A stretch of 64,000 nt of DNA from Cordia subcordata (taxonomy: Eukaryota > Streptophyta > Magnoliopsida > Boraginales > Cordiaceae): contig JAPTOF010000012.1 of NCBI GenBank assembly GCA_028554755.1, positions 7,593,501 through 7,657,500 on the forward strand. Reading direction: 5' to 3'. A model generated the notes under the pieces. It did not search any database, was not told the DNA's origin, and saw only the letters and a list, made by a program, of their open reading frames with translations. The translations under genes were made by a program, and so were the position numbers. This document shows, in pieces, positions 13,085 through 24,126 of the stretch. Each line of letters opens with the position of its first letter. Position 1 is the stretch's first letter.

Positions 13085-15894
13085 GGGGTGGTTCGCAGGC
13101 CTCCGGCCTATGTCAAGTTACTAAATCTTTCTTTTTATTTTTTTAGTTTTTTTGGGTATTGTTGGCTTTTCTTTTTATTTTCTTTTGTATAGCCATTGTT
13201 TTCTTTTTCTGCTTGTTAATGTGATATGATTTTGTTATATGGTAGTTGCGGGTCTTTTAGATAATTTTGTTATATATAGTCACATAATCTCCAAAATTCA
13301 ACTATAAATATTCAAAAAAATAGGAGTTTTGTTGGTTAATATTATAGGTAAAATGCACCACAATTACCTGTGATCTATTAACAGTGCATTGGGCTGTTAT
13401 CTTTAATCATAAAATTTTTTTTTGTGTTCAAAACTATCCAAACTATCCCTACTTTTTTTTTTTCTTTAAAGAAAAGAAGTGTTGCTAAGAGGATTCCAAC
13501 CTTTAACTTCAAATTAAAAAAATAACTATTCTAACCAACTAAGCTATAAACAATTTATACTTTAATTTATTACCATAAAATAAATATATCATATAATTTA
13601 ATAACTGAAAAAAAGGGACGAATATTATGTAGTTAAGTTGTGTAATTGTTATGTTGCAACGTAAAAACATTACACATTGACAAAAAAGAGTAACAACATA
13701 ACACAGACTTTTTTATTCGGATATAAATTACTTTAATGGAAGATAGTTCAGCGGGAATCCTCCTTTGTCATGTCGTTAATGTAACCAAAGCATGAAAATA
13801 GAGCAATGAAGACATTAATTTTGATGGGTAGGCTGTTAGCCCCAGGGCCCTATTAATTTTGATGGGTAGGCTGTTAGCCCCAGGGCCCCTCCTTTTAAAT
13901 TAAGTTGCGATAAGAGACAAGGTGCTTATAATCCAACTTTGTTACAATTAATTGATTGACCAAAAAAAAAAAAAAAACTGTTTTTATTATCGTAAAAAAC
14001 TGTTTTTATTATCCTAACATAATAATTTTAAAATCAAAAAGGATTTGGTTCAACAAGCATATCCATCTTGTCATTTCATTTTTGATAGTCATATATCTAA
14101 TAATTATACGCATCATTTTATGAATGTCTTGAAAGCAATTACAAATAACCAAGCAAGAGATTTTTTTAGTTACAAAATCATATGATATTTTCATTTTGTG
14201 GTGATAATTAAAGCATAAATTATTTATAGTTTAGATGGTTTGAATATTTGTTATCTTAATTTGAGATTAACGGTTCAGATCCTTTTAGCTAACACCATAA
14301 TGCTTCGTGTTTAGGCAACCAGTTCTAGTAAATGCATAAACAAAAGTGAAGGAAAATAGAAGAGGGTTAGAACCAAGGCCAGATACATTAAGATGAGTAC
14401 TTCGTCATCTTTAATTGTACATTTATAAAGAACTTTTAGTATTCGGGAAAAAAGAAAAACGACTTGTAAATGTAAACATTAAATTATGTATATCAACGTC
14501 CCATTAGACAAAAATTTTGCATTCGTCCCTGATTACAGGAATGCCTTCTGAGGAGTGTGGACTTCAAAAAGCTTTAAAACAAGTAGATTGCAAATAGCAC
14601 TTTGAAATGGTTCCCCAAATAGTGAAAATCTAGAGACTCCAAACATGTCAACTGTAGAGTATCACCATGCCTCAATTCTTATCTATTATCTCTTATTTCA
14701 CTCTGTTAAATATACAATTGAGCAATTTATATTTACAGTAGGGTAGTAGTCATATGACATACTTGTATAAGCTAATACAGTAACAATGATAAAGTTGTGT
14801 GAGCTAATGCAGTTACAATGATAGACTTGTATCAGCTAATGCAGTTACAATGATAAATTTTAGAAAGCTTTCGAAAATACTAAAACGATAGATGGTGCTT
14901 TATCAGTGCTATTTATCACTAATCCTGAAACCATATCAAGAACTGATCCAACAGAGTAAGAGTCCATGCTTCTTTCAGCCCTTGATGAAGGTCACAGTCA
15001 GGAAATCCTACTACACACAATCTCTTCCACACCATAAACAGACACCCTTGGTTTGTCGACATTGGTGATAGAGACTCCTACCTCCACCTATACAAGCACT
15101 TTATGGAATTACCGGACCAAGAAAAAAAAAAAAAATCCCCGATATCACAAAGTACAAAGCGGCAAAGGCATCGTTGAAACAGACAGCAGTACACACTTTC
15201 ATGACACGATATAGAAATGGTCACTGTCACAAGTACAAGATTTGAAGCTGGATCCTTCGTACGCATATTGTTAGTTGGGATAGAGCAACCTATCTTCTAT
15301 GGATAAAACTTGTGAAGAAAAAGTGCTAGGTGCCCTGGTTATAAGTGATAAAAATGGAGAAGACACCTAAGGTCAATATGCAATAGTAGAATTAGGCCAT
15401 GGCCACCCTAAGTTCTTACATCCATTCCATGTTGACATGTTCTGAAGGGATGATGCAAATGCCAATCTACAAGCAATTTAGAGCAAAATTTGCCATTTGT
15501 ACATTATAAAACTTTACACTACTGAAACTATCTACAAAATAGAGAGAATAGAAATATAAGAAGGTAGCATTGATGCAAATGCTCGACGTACAAGCAATTC
15601 AGAGCAAAATTTGCCATTTGTATATTATTTACACTACTGAAATTCTTTCCAGAATAGAGAGGATAGAAACCTAAGAACATAGCACTAAAGAATAGGAGTA
15701 TTGCTTAACATCATAAAGCACAAGTTTATTTCAAACATACCATATGATAGAATGTTCAAGAGGAAGCATATTTCACATCTGATGAAGGACAAGAATGTTT
15801 ACCTCACCACAATAGTTGAGTTCAAGAATCAATATTGTAAAACTAGAATTAAGAGACAAGCAGATGGGATAGGTCTCCATCTTTTTTCAACAAA
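13085..15894. other. Divided intergenic region with small tandem repeats
   Basis: Upstream flank of the PPR gene and 3' flank of the next minus-strand gene. Three small tandem structures are visible: an exact 37-bp duplication (13814-13850 and 13852-13888), a roughly 34-bp unit repeated three times (14764-14858, core AGCTAATGCAGTTACAATGA), and a roughly 120-bp duplication (15453-15573 and 15574-15690, core GCAAAATTTGCCATTTGTA). No gene is supported. Confidence 0.6.
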
Positions 15895-17337
15895 CTATTC
15901 TACAATCTCTTCCTCTGCAAAATTCAAGGCCTGACACACTGATGGTTCCACCTCTTCATCAATGGTGAAAAATGATTTTCTACCTTCCAAGTCGGCCACC
16001 CTTTTGGCCGGTCCTGAATCACGTGGACTTTCCTTGGTGCGCCGAGCAATCCTAAGCTTAGGAAGCAAATTCTGCACCACAGAAACAGATTGTGGAGACT
16101 TCTGATCCTCAAAATTTCCATGAATTACAATCTCATCCGGAATTTCCCAGCGTTTCTTCTCACGTCTCTCAGTACCTAAATCCATCTTTTCTGTCTGAGA
16201 TACGCGCATTTTCCCAGCCGATAATGACCTTTTCTTATCACATCTATTACTCTCATCCTTATCATTCTCTGGAAATGACCTCTTCCTCATTGCTGAGGCC
16301 TGATTCGAGCTCTGATTATAACGGCTGGCAACAACCCTTCCTTGCCTCAGTGGCTTCTTATTGGCAGCATTGGCAGACTTTTCACCATCTTTGAATAATT
16401 TCTTTGGCTGCACTGAGTTAAGCACACCATCGTCTTTCTTCATAGTCTTCTTTGATCCAATTGTAGTAACAGCTTGCCTCACAACTTGACTTTTCACATT
16501 GCATTTCTTGGTTTTAGGACTTGGAGTTAAACTCTTTCCCCTTTCTTTAGTCAACTTCTCTTCATCAATGTCTTCTAGCTTCCAGAAACAAGATTTTCTC
16601 CTATTTTGTACAGATTGAACAGGGGTTAAAATGTCTTGCTTACTCGATTGTCTCGATTTGATTCCAGTAACAATCTCTGATGGCCCTAAACTCATACCCC
16701 TACGCGATCCAGAAATAATCTCCATTGGCCCATCACTTAGCCCCCTTCTCTGAACCCTTGTTTTAGCACTCACTGACAAACATTCTTCAACCTTTTTCTT
16801 CTCCCCTGTATTCTTACTACTCTGTTTCGGCTCCATAAACTTCGCAGGCACAATTTTTCCACTTTTCTCAACCATTTTCAGTTTCTTTTCCAACTTCTCA
16901 ACCCTCAAAGCCTCCAATCTTGAAGATAATCTACTAATCTCCATCTCAATTTCTTCAATCTCCTTATCAATCTCCTTCTCATCCCGCGCCTCGGAACACT
17001 TCAAGATCCCCTTTTCAACAAAACCCTGTTCGGAATTAGCTTTAATCGTCTTCATCATTGAGTTCTCAAGAACCCCATTGGGATCAATTGGCTTGAGTGG
17101 CCCTGGAGACTTGATTGAAGAAACAGAGGAATTTGTTTCTTCCAACAGAGGGTTTCGATTCTCTTTGCTTGAAAATGAATCCAAAGACTCGTGTAGATTC
17201 ATCAAATGGGGTTTTAGCGGTGACCAACAAGGCCTTATTGATGAATCTTCAGAAAAATCTCCATTATCGAAGGCTGCATTGTTCCATATCTGAACATCTT
17301 TAGCCTCTAATCCTTCTGGGTATTGTAAAACACTCAT
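15895..17337 (-). CDS. Intronless basic coiled-coil protein, probable mitotic factor
   Basis: A single uninterrupted 480-aa frame whose length and composition are clearly non-random. I do not recognise a named family. Visible parts are: an N-terminus (1-30) rich in Asn and Asp; a KEN box at 58-60; a Glu/Lys/Leu coiled coil at about 117-158; several S/T-P sites including the full Cdk consensus SPLK at 39-42 and a TPSPK cluster at 271-275; an RxxL at 197-200; and a long Lys/Arg/Ser-rich region, probably disordered. The C-terminus (about 395-480) is more ordered, with two Leu-rich stretches and an acidic end. The promoter carries an MSA element. KEN, RxxL, Cdk sites and MSA together suggest a G2/M-expressed APC/C substrate, perhaps chromatin- or spindle-associated. 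That role is inferred. Confidence 0.8.
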   Translation of the reverse strand: MSVLQYPEGLEAKDVQIWNNAAFDNGDFSEDSSIRPCWSPLKPHLMNLHESLDSFSSKENRNPLLEETNSSVSSIKSPGPLKPIDPNGVLENSMMKTIKANSEQGFVEKGILKCSEARDEKEIDKEIEEIEMEISRLSSRLEALRVEKLEKKLKMVEKSGKIVPAKFMEPKQSSKNTGEKKKVEECLSVSAKTRVQRRGLSDGPMEIISGSRRGMSLGPSEIVTGIKSRQSSKQDILTPVQSVQNRRKSCFWKLEDIDEEKLTKERGKSLTPSPKTKKCNVKSQVVRQAVTTIGSKKTMKKDDGVLNSVQPKKLFKDGEKSANAANKKPLRQGRVVASRYNQSSNQASAMRKRSFPENDKDESNRCDKKRSLSAGKMRVSQTEKMDLGTERREKKRWEIPDEIVIHGNFEDQKSPQSVSVVQNLLPKLRIARRTKESPRDSGPAKRVADLEGRKSFFTIDEEVEPSVCQALNFAEEEIVE

Positions 17338-17474
17338 TTTCTTGAAATCTTGAAGGTGTTTGTGATGTGAGTTTTTCTTGTGAGAGAGTGATTAGAGAGA
17401 GTTGTTTTGCTTTTGTGTGTTGAGGGAAATGGAGACTTTGTTAGTGGAGGTTTTAACGTATTTTTGTGTTTTTT

Positions 17475-17485
17475 TGACCGTTGGA
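17475..17485 (-). promoter_or_regulatory. MSA element (3R-MYB site)
   Basis: The minus strand reads TCCAACGGTCA, an exact match to the mitosis-specific activator consensus TCYAACGGYYA. It lies 138 bases before the ATG at 17337. A second AACGG core with a matching right half (AACGGTTA) lies at 17541-17548 on the plus strand. MSA elements drive G2/M expression of plant genes through three-repeat MYB factors. The 5' leader between is CT-rich on the coding strand (about 17373-17405), like a plant Y-patch. Confidence 0.7.
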
Positions 17486-18169
17486 GATGAAATTATACGT
17501 TGGGCGTGCGTCCGCTCCATCCTCGGCGTTGGATTTTAAAACGGTTATTCTAGGCGCTCCGATTTCGATTTAAAGGTTGATGGGAAACGCTCCTCATATT
17601 GGACTGGTATTTTATCTCTGCAACAACTGCGGCCTAAAATTACTTAAAAATCAACGTACATGTTTATGCTTTTACTGTGAGCAAGTAAATATTTCTAAAT
17701 ACCAATGTGTGAAGAAATATTTACTACGTCATAGTAACAACTAAATATCAATGTGTTAGTCCTGTAGGAATTCTGTAACAGTAACAACTAAGTTTCAACG
17801 CTACTAATGACCCAAGTTTAATCTCCATCCTCTAGTTTGGGTTATTTCTTATTGATTTACCTGGTACTCAGTATAAGAATCATATTGTACATGTAAAGTT
17901 TGCCAATTGGTGATTTCGATTAAATTTTTCTTGTTGTTAAAAGAAAAATCAATGTATTGGGAATATATTTTTTTATGCCACCGTATATGACCGGATCTTG
18001 CCCAATTGACTCGATTAGTCTTCTGTGCTAAATAAACTCAATTGTTTATTCAGTCAATACCAGAATTTGAATGTCAAAACTTGGAAATAACTATTTAAAA
18101 TTAAGAAAGCTTAATTATATATTAATTTGAAAACTGTACATGACAAATGTACATTCAACATTTAAGGCC

Positions 18170-18385
18170 CCTTTGGATTGACTTTTTTTAAAAATATTTT
18201 TTTAACAACTTTTAAAAAATAACTTTTTTTGACAAGCTGAAAATTCTAACTTTTAAAAATAGTTGTACTTGAGTTTTTTTTAGAATTTCAACTATTTTGA
18301 AAGTCAAATCAAATAGTTATTTCAAACTTAACGTAACTTTTTTTAAGAAAAAAATAATTTTTTCCTGAAAAAAACCAATCCTTAA
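18170..18385. mobile_element. AT-rich MITE-like element
   Basis: Left end GGCCCCTTTGGATTGACTTT and right end AAAAAAACCAATCCTTAAT form an imperfect inverted repeat. The sequence between is almost all A/T with internal complementarity. Flanking TTTAA and TTAAT fit a TTA/TAA-type target, but this is weak. Confidence 0.5.
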
Positions 18386-18924
18386 TACTTTTCTAATACT
18401 TTTATAGAATTTTTAATTATCATATGGAAAAGATATATTACAAATAGTTTCATAGTAAGGCCTTTCAAATATAGGCTTTTTGGATATGTTTGAGGAAAGG
18501 GGTTTGCGTAAAGGATCTTATATTGTGCACCCGTAGATGCACGTTACAACGTACACCTGCAGGCTATGTATTTTACGCGCTATATAAGTGCTTCTTTTTT
18601 TTTTTCGCTTACAATTCTCTCCAAATTTCACAAACCTTAATTATACTTGTTTAATTCAATTTTTTCAATAACTAACCAAATATTATAAATCAAAAGCGTA
18701 GATTAAATCTAGTAAAATAATGGAAGCAACAACATTCAAAAGATTTGGAAACATTGAACCGGAAGTAACAACATCCAAAGGATTTAAAAACATCGAATCC
18801 AAAACAACAACATGCTAAAAAATCGAAACAAAACTATAACATGTATATACTTATATGTTTTTACTGATATGTTAAATGCAAATGCAATCAATTTCAATTA
18901 TAAACAGATATTTTGATGAATAAT

Positions 18925-19240
18925 ATACTACTGAATAAATAATAATAGCCTACAGAACAAACTCTTATAAAACACTGAACAAACAATAACATGCTATTAC
19001 TACTAAACAAATAGTAATAACTTACTAAACAAACAGTTATAAAATACTGAAAAAATAATAATAGATTACAGACTACTGAATAAACAGTTATAAAGTACTG
19101 AATAAATAAATATAGAACACTGAACAAATAATAATAAGCTACTGAATAAACAGTTATAAAACACTGAATAGACAATAATAGGTTACAGAATAAATAGTTA
19201 TAGAAAATTGACCAAACAATAATAAACTATTGAATAAATA
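18925..19240. repeat. Minisatellite, core about 50 bp
   Basis: Degenerate tandem copies of a unit containing ACTGAATAAACAGTTATAAA and AACAATAATAGGTTACAGA, about six in number. The minus-strand open frame here (18894-19175) translates to a repeated Phe/Tyr-rich string and is a by-product of the repeat. A mixed AT/GT microsatellite follows at about 19253-19288. Confidence 0.7.
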
Positions 19241-19252
19241 CCAATCCTTCAA

Positions 19253-19288
<36 letters not shown>

Positions 19289-19539
19289 ATAACCATCAGA
19301 ACCAATTGTTACAAAGATGCAACACATTAATCAATTGCATTCACCACCATTTCTCGATATCAATCCACCATCAACCTATTAGCAATATCAAAAAAATAAT
19401 ATTAACATAAGTCAACTGTCAAAACAAAGAATGAGAGAAAGAGAGAAAATAGAAAAAAGAGAAAGAGAGAAGAAAAGAAATGCAGAGCGAGAGAAAATAG
19501 AGACATATAGAAAAAGATAGGAAAGATGTGTATATAGAG

Positions 19540-19609
19540 AGAGAGGAGAGATGTAGAGAGAAAGAGAATACAGAAATTGAGATTTAAAGAGATAAATGGC
19601 TTATCATTT

Positions 19610-19661
<52 letters not shown>

Positions 19662-19724
19662 GAGAAATGTAGAGAGAAAGAGAATACAGAAATTGAGATT
19701 TAAAGAGATAAATGGCTTATTATT

Positions 19725-19790
<66 letters not shown>
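19540..19790. repeat. Duplicated GA-rich block with expanding AT runs
   Basis: A unit with GAGAAATGTAGAGAGAAAG, 'ATTTAAAGAGATAAATGGCTTAT' in part, and a terminal (AT)n run occurs twice, about 19546-19643 and 19660-19788. The AT run is about 25 bp in the first copy and about 58 bp in the second. It is non-coding. Confidence 0.75.
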
Positions 19791-19791
<1 letters not shown>

Positions 19792-20256
19792 CATGTATGT
19801 TAACATACATGAAGGACAACATAGATGAAAATATACTTTATTGAAAGTGCACCTTATAATTTGCCTTCGCATAACTATATTTGTCAATCTCATAGATTTT
19901 TTGGGGTTTAACCTTTTTTTTTTATTAGTTATTCTAGTTTTCATATTATTTCGACAACTAAAAGGTCAAACAGGGGCCAAAATCAAATTACAATAACCAC
20001 CACCAAATTAAATTAAAATTAGATGGACGATACAAGGGAGACAAAAAACATTCCGCCTTTTCTCTTCATAAAAATCACAACCGTTGAGAATTTACAATTG
20101 GCGTCCTCATAATTCCGTCTAATTTCATTTCAGGCCAAACCAACTTGGCCTCTCTCCTATCTAACGCGGCTTAACTCACCGAGTCAACAAGGCGAACTCG
20201 TGCACATTCCGATCCCCTCGCCGGAAATTAAATCTCTGGCGATCGTCCGCCAGGCT

Positions 20257-20542
20257 TCAGGTGGGCCCCCAGCAGTTCAGGTACATGACCAGCCGGAGCG
20301 ACTCGTCGGACTGCTGCCGTCTCTCTTCGCCGTCACCGGAAAACCCCCCGGAGGTGGAACTGAGTACGCCGGAGAGCGGACGGAGATCCCGTCCGCTCTC
20401 CGGCGGAGGACGACGAGAAGAAGCGCTTTTTCCCGTGGTGGAGTGATTTAAGCCCGGATTTCCATTTTTGCCCCTGGTCACTGTGGCTATTTACGAGGGC
20501 CAAACCCGTTGCCACCACCCAAACGCGGTTCAAGAGACCCAT
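20257..20542 (-). pseudogene. DUF3774 wound-induced family gene with a frameshift
   Basis: Small plant proteins of the DUF3774 family (about 75-95 aa) are induced by wounding or stress; their molecular role is unknown. Reading from ATG 20542, the frame gives the family N-terminus (MGLLNRVW, then DQGQKWKSGLKSL). The conserved tail (DLRPLSGVL, DESLRLVMYLNCWGPT) lies in another frame ending at 20257. The two halves join only if one base is skipped in the TCG/TCC-rich stretch near 20400-20420. Either this copy is broken or the assembly has an indel. Base composition is far more GC-rich than the neighbourhood, as in functional members elsewhere. A TATA box is present upstream. If the indel is an error, the gene is intact. 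Confidence 0.75.
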
Positions 20543-20664
20543 GTTTTGGCTTCAATGTGTATATTCTTCTTCTAGTCTTTTGTACTTTTGATTGTTAGCT
20601 ATCCTTAAGGCAGTGTTTGGTTAATTAGATATTTACGAGATGGGAATAAATGGTTAGAAGCAGA

Positions 20665-20674
20665 GTATATATAG
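20665..20674 (-). promoter_or_regulatory. TATA box of the DUF3774 copy at 20257-20542
   Basis: CTATATATAC-like TATA motif on the minus strand, about 125 bases before the ATG at 20542. Its preservation fits a gene that was recently active. Confidence 0.5.
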
Positions 20675-22047
20675 AGTGGAGATCAAGCGTGCGTTTTTAT
20701 GGGGAAAAAGAAAAAAGAAAGAGAAAAGAAAAGAAAAAGATAAAGAAAAATGGTGGTTTTAAGATAACATAGGTGGGTGAAAGAGGTAAAAAAATGTGCT
20801 GTTTCGGATTTATTGAAAGTGTACAAAAAATAGCATTGGCCTGTTAGTGTATTTTCTGTCTTTTAAGTGTTAGAAGTCTTAAAATTATTTTTTATAAGTA
20901 TATATTTGTATAATTATTAATATTAATTTTAAGATAAGAGCGGAGGACTTAATTACATCCTATTTTTTAATACTTAATCAAGGTCAAACCTTGACCAAAA
21001 AAAAAGTGTCAAGGACAAGCATCCATATTGTAACATCCCATGATAAAATAAGTTACATTATATATCAATTGACATGATTGCATTAATTATTTTGCAAATG
21101 TTAAATTACAATCCTAATATCATGAACCAAAAATTATATGCATTAGTTGTGAATTATAATAATATGACCATAACTAGTCAAATCATAATATGATAATTAA
21201 AGCTCTATTTAGCCTAACGGTGAAATTTTTTTAGTTAAACTGTAAAGTTTTGAATAAAAGTATTGCTGAAAAATAGTATTATATATTAAAAGTTGAACTT
21301 TTAATTATTTTTAGGTAATTTTTTCTTTAAAAAAATAGTATATGAAATAATATAAAAACAGTTAATTTTTCAAAAACGTTTTCTAAAAAACTTTTTTTTT
21401 TCAACTTTAGTTTTTGTATAAAAACTCTTATAAAAATGATTCAAATAAATCAATTCTAATTTTTAATTCGCAAAAAACACTTTTAAATGTCTATAAATTG
21501 GGCCAAGTAAATTCTATATGACCTCATTCATTCCCCATACAAAATCAGTTCATATTGGAACACTTCACGCTTGCACACAAGCGAGGATATATGACGTGTG
21601 CGTGTGGCATTCGAAGGTGGAAGGTGTTGTTGCATGAAGAGGGACAAGTGGCAAAGCTCATGCATGTGAATACCATTTTGACTCATTCCCTCTCGAAACC
21701 ACCTCAAGAGCCAACTGCTTTTCTCAATACCAAGCAACTGTCCACACTTCCATATCAGGACACCCCTTCTCTTATTTCATTCTCTCCCATACTTGGTGAA
21801 TTTCCCTAATGATTATATTAAACTTATATTAATTTATTATCACTAGATCTTTCTCTTATATAACATTGAGCGTTATGAATGCATTCATACTCCACTCGTC
21901 GTTCTTAAGAGAAGCTTGTTACTTTTTTTTTACCTTTGCGCGAGCCAAAAAGAAAAGAAAAGAAAAGAAAAAAAAACCAATCAATCAACTTATGATAGAC
22001 CAAAAAAAAAAAAAAATTAGTTAATTCAGTTAGTGGGCAACTAAGAG
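20675..22047. other. Intergenic region
   Basis: AT-rich, with a less AT-rich island at about 21550-21760. The open frames in that island (both strands, up to 84 codons) match nothing I recognise, so no gene is called. It could be an old exon, a non-coding RNA locus or a promoter. Confidence 0.4.
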
Positions 22048-22613
22048 TGCATTTAGTTTGCCTGTTTTTTTCTATTTTTATTTTCGTGAAAATTGAAAAT
22101 TAGGATTGAAAACTCATTTGGTTGATCATTTTTATTTTCATTTTTAGAAGACAGTTTTCTAAGAAAACAGAAAATATCAAATAAGTATTTTTTTTCCTGA
22201 AAACAAGGTGAAAATTTTATAAATAACTCTAAAAAATTTAGGAAACAAGGCAATAGTTCTGTAAATAATTCTAAAGATTTAAAAAATTAGGTGACAATTT
22301 TGTAAAATAACTCTAAAAGATTTAAAAATAAGGTGGCAATTTTTGTAAAAAATATCTCCAAAAAATTTAAGAAATAAAGTGATAATTTTGTAAATATATC
22401 AAAAAAATTTAGAAAATAAGGTGGCAATTTTGTAAATATCTCCATAAAAATTTAGAAAATAAGATGATAATTTTGTAAATAAATATCAAAAAGCAAAACA
22501 CTTTTATTAACTAAACACATTTTCTAAATTTTAAAAAACAAAAAATAAAAATTATTTTCAAAAAATAAAAACTAAAAAATAAAAGTAGAAAACAGACAAA
22601 CTAAATGTAACCT
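22048..22613. mobile_element. Non-autonomous DNA transposon-like element with TIRs
   Basis: Left end GTGCATTTAGTTTGCCTGTTT is mirrored by right end AAACAGACAAACTAAATGTAAC. The inverted repeat is about 22 bp, extended by an imperfect A/T-rich stem. Between them lies a roughly 44-bp minisatellite (about 22200-22490, seven copies around AAAATTTAGAAAATAAGGTG). No transposase is encoded. The hAT superfamily is possible. Confidence 0.6.
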
Positions 22614-23516
22614 AAAGTTTTCACTATATGGTTTAACCCAATAGATGACGGGTGTATAAATCGAATGCCATGTGACAGAATTACTTAATTACAATGTGGA
22701 GTGTAAACAAAAACAAAATAATGAGGCATGGACAGAGCCTGTAGTATCATTGGGGTATGGGGGCTCTAAGATGCAATGTACAGGTGGGGCAATCTATGGG
22801 ACGGCCGTATGGCCATCACGTGAATTGGCTGTCTACAAGTGGAAAAACTTCTCTTATTTTTTTCTCGTGCATGTGGAAGCTGCACCCTCAAACAAATGCT
22901 TGGAGCTCATAATATAATAATGCATATAAGAGAAAAAAAATAGTATTCTATATAAATTTTTATATTTTATAAAAATAAAATTAAAAAATTAAAGTAAAAA
23001 CAGATTAATTTAGATTAAAAATAAAATTAAAAACAGATTAATTTAAAATAAAAAGTAAAATTAGATGAACATAAGGGGTCAATTAAATATAATCTTTTTG
23101 ACGGAAAAAATTATAAAATAATGACATGTGTTACTAATATAAAGAAATGGTATACTTTCTTCTTTATATAATATATAAGTTTTATATATGAAATTCATAA
23201 AATTTAATAATCTTAAATTATTTATTACATAGTATTTGGCAAATTGATGGAGCAAAATTTTTTGTAATTTTCCTTTTAATGGCATAGACTTGTTTATTTT
23301 ATATTTATAAATATATAATAATTTGGTGACTTCAATTCCAAATGGATGCCTGGAGGGTCGAGTTGCTAATTAGCCTCATGCTCTACGCTCAGTGGTTTCC
23401 GATACGACCTCATAAGTGACCAATTAGGTAACGAAAATATAATGTAAAGCAAGCCAATAGTTTGATTTGTTTAATTAACTTAATCTTATCACTGATTATA
23501 ATAAACATAAGTAACA
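22614..23516. other. Intergenic region
   Basis: No supported gene. The frame at 22672-22917 (81 codons) crosses a less AT-rich patch at 22720-22850 but has no recognisable domain. The rest is A/T-rich. Confidence 0.4.
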
Positions 23517-24069
23517 TGTCACGCCCTGCCAATGGAGACGCTGCAGGGGCAGCAAGATGGCAAGACCGAGGCTTGCACGGAGGCATACGGGGCACTTTCC
23601 TGTGCTAGCGCAACCCTGATGATGCAGGCGCCATGCGAGCAACCGTGTGACAAGGATGACAAGGCTTGTTCGGATGCACGCATGGCATTTATCCGCAGGA
23701 AAGATCTAGAAGATAAACTAGATAGGGATAATATCAATCCCCTTTGATTAAGGGATTATTATTTGTGATTGATTGTAAATATCCACGATTAGGGTAGAAT
23801 AATCTAGAATCTCATAGTAGCCATTAGATTGAAATCATCTTAGCCATTCATTAGATGGGAAGCATGTATAAATAGCCCAGCTTTTACATTTGTAAGACAT
23901 AGAGAAAAGCTTGAGAGTGTCTTATTCTCTCAACTCTTTACTTCCGCTGCTTTATTATTTGCTTTGCTAAGTCTTTTGTTCGTGGTTTTCAAGCTGACTT
24001 AGCCACTTTTGCTGTAGAAAAGTGTCTAAGTGCCGCACGCAGCGCTTAGGTTAGGCTAAGGGCGTGACA
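23517..24069 (+). repeat. 5' LTR of the chromovirus-type element
   Basis: 553 bp, bounded by TGTCACG and CGTGACA, followed directly by the Met-tRNA-type primer site. It contains a TATA-like TATAAATAG near 23868. Confidence 0.9.
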
Positions 24070-24126
24070 AGTGGTATCAGAGCCAAGGTTACACGCAAGG
24101 TGTTTGTAATTTTGCTCCTTTGAAGG

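Noticed and set aside
16092..16394. 100-codon plus-strand frame
   Set aside because: Shadow of the 480-aa minus-strand gene.
18894..19175. 93-codon minus-strand frame of repeated Phe/Tyr/Val residues resembling a membrane protein
   Set aside because: It is a translation of the AT-rich minisatellite.
20200..20451. Plus-strand frames across the DUF3774 copy
   Set aside because: Antisense to a recognisable gene; open only because the region is GC-rich.
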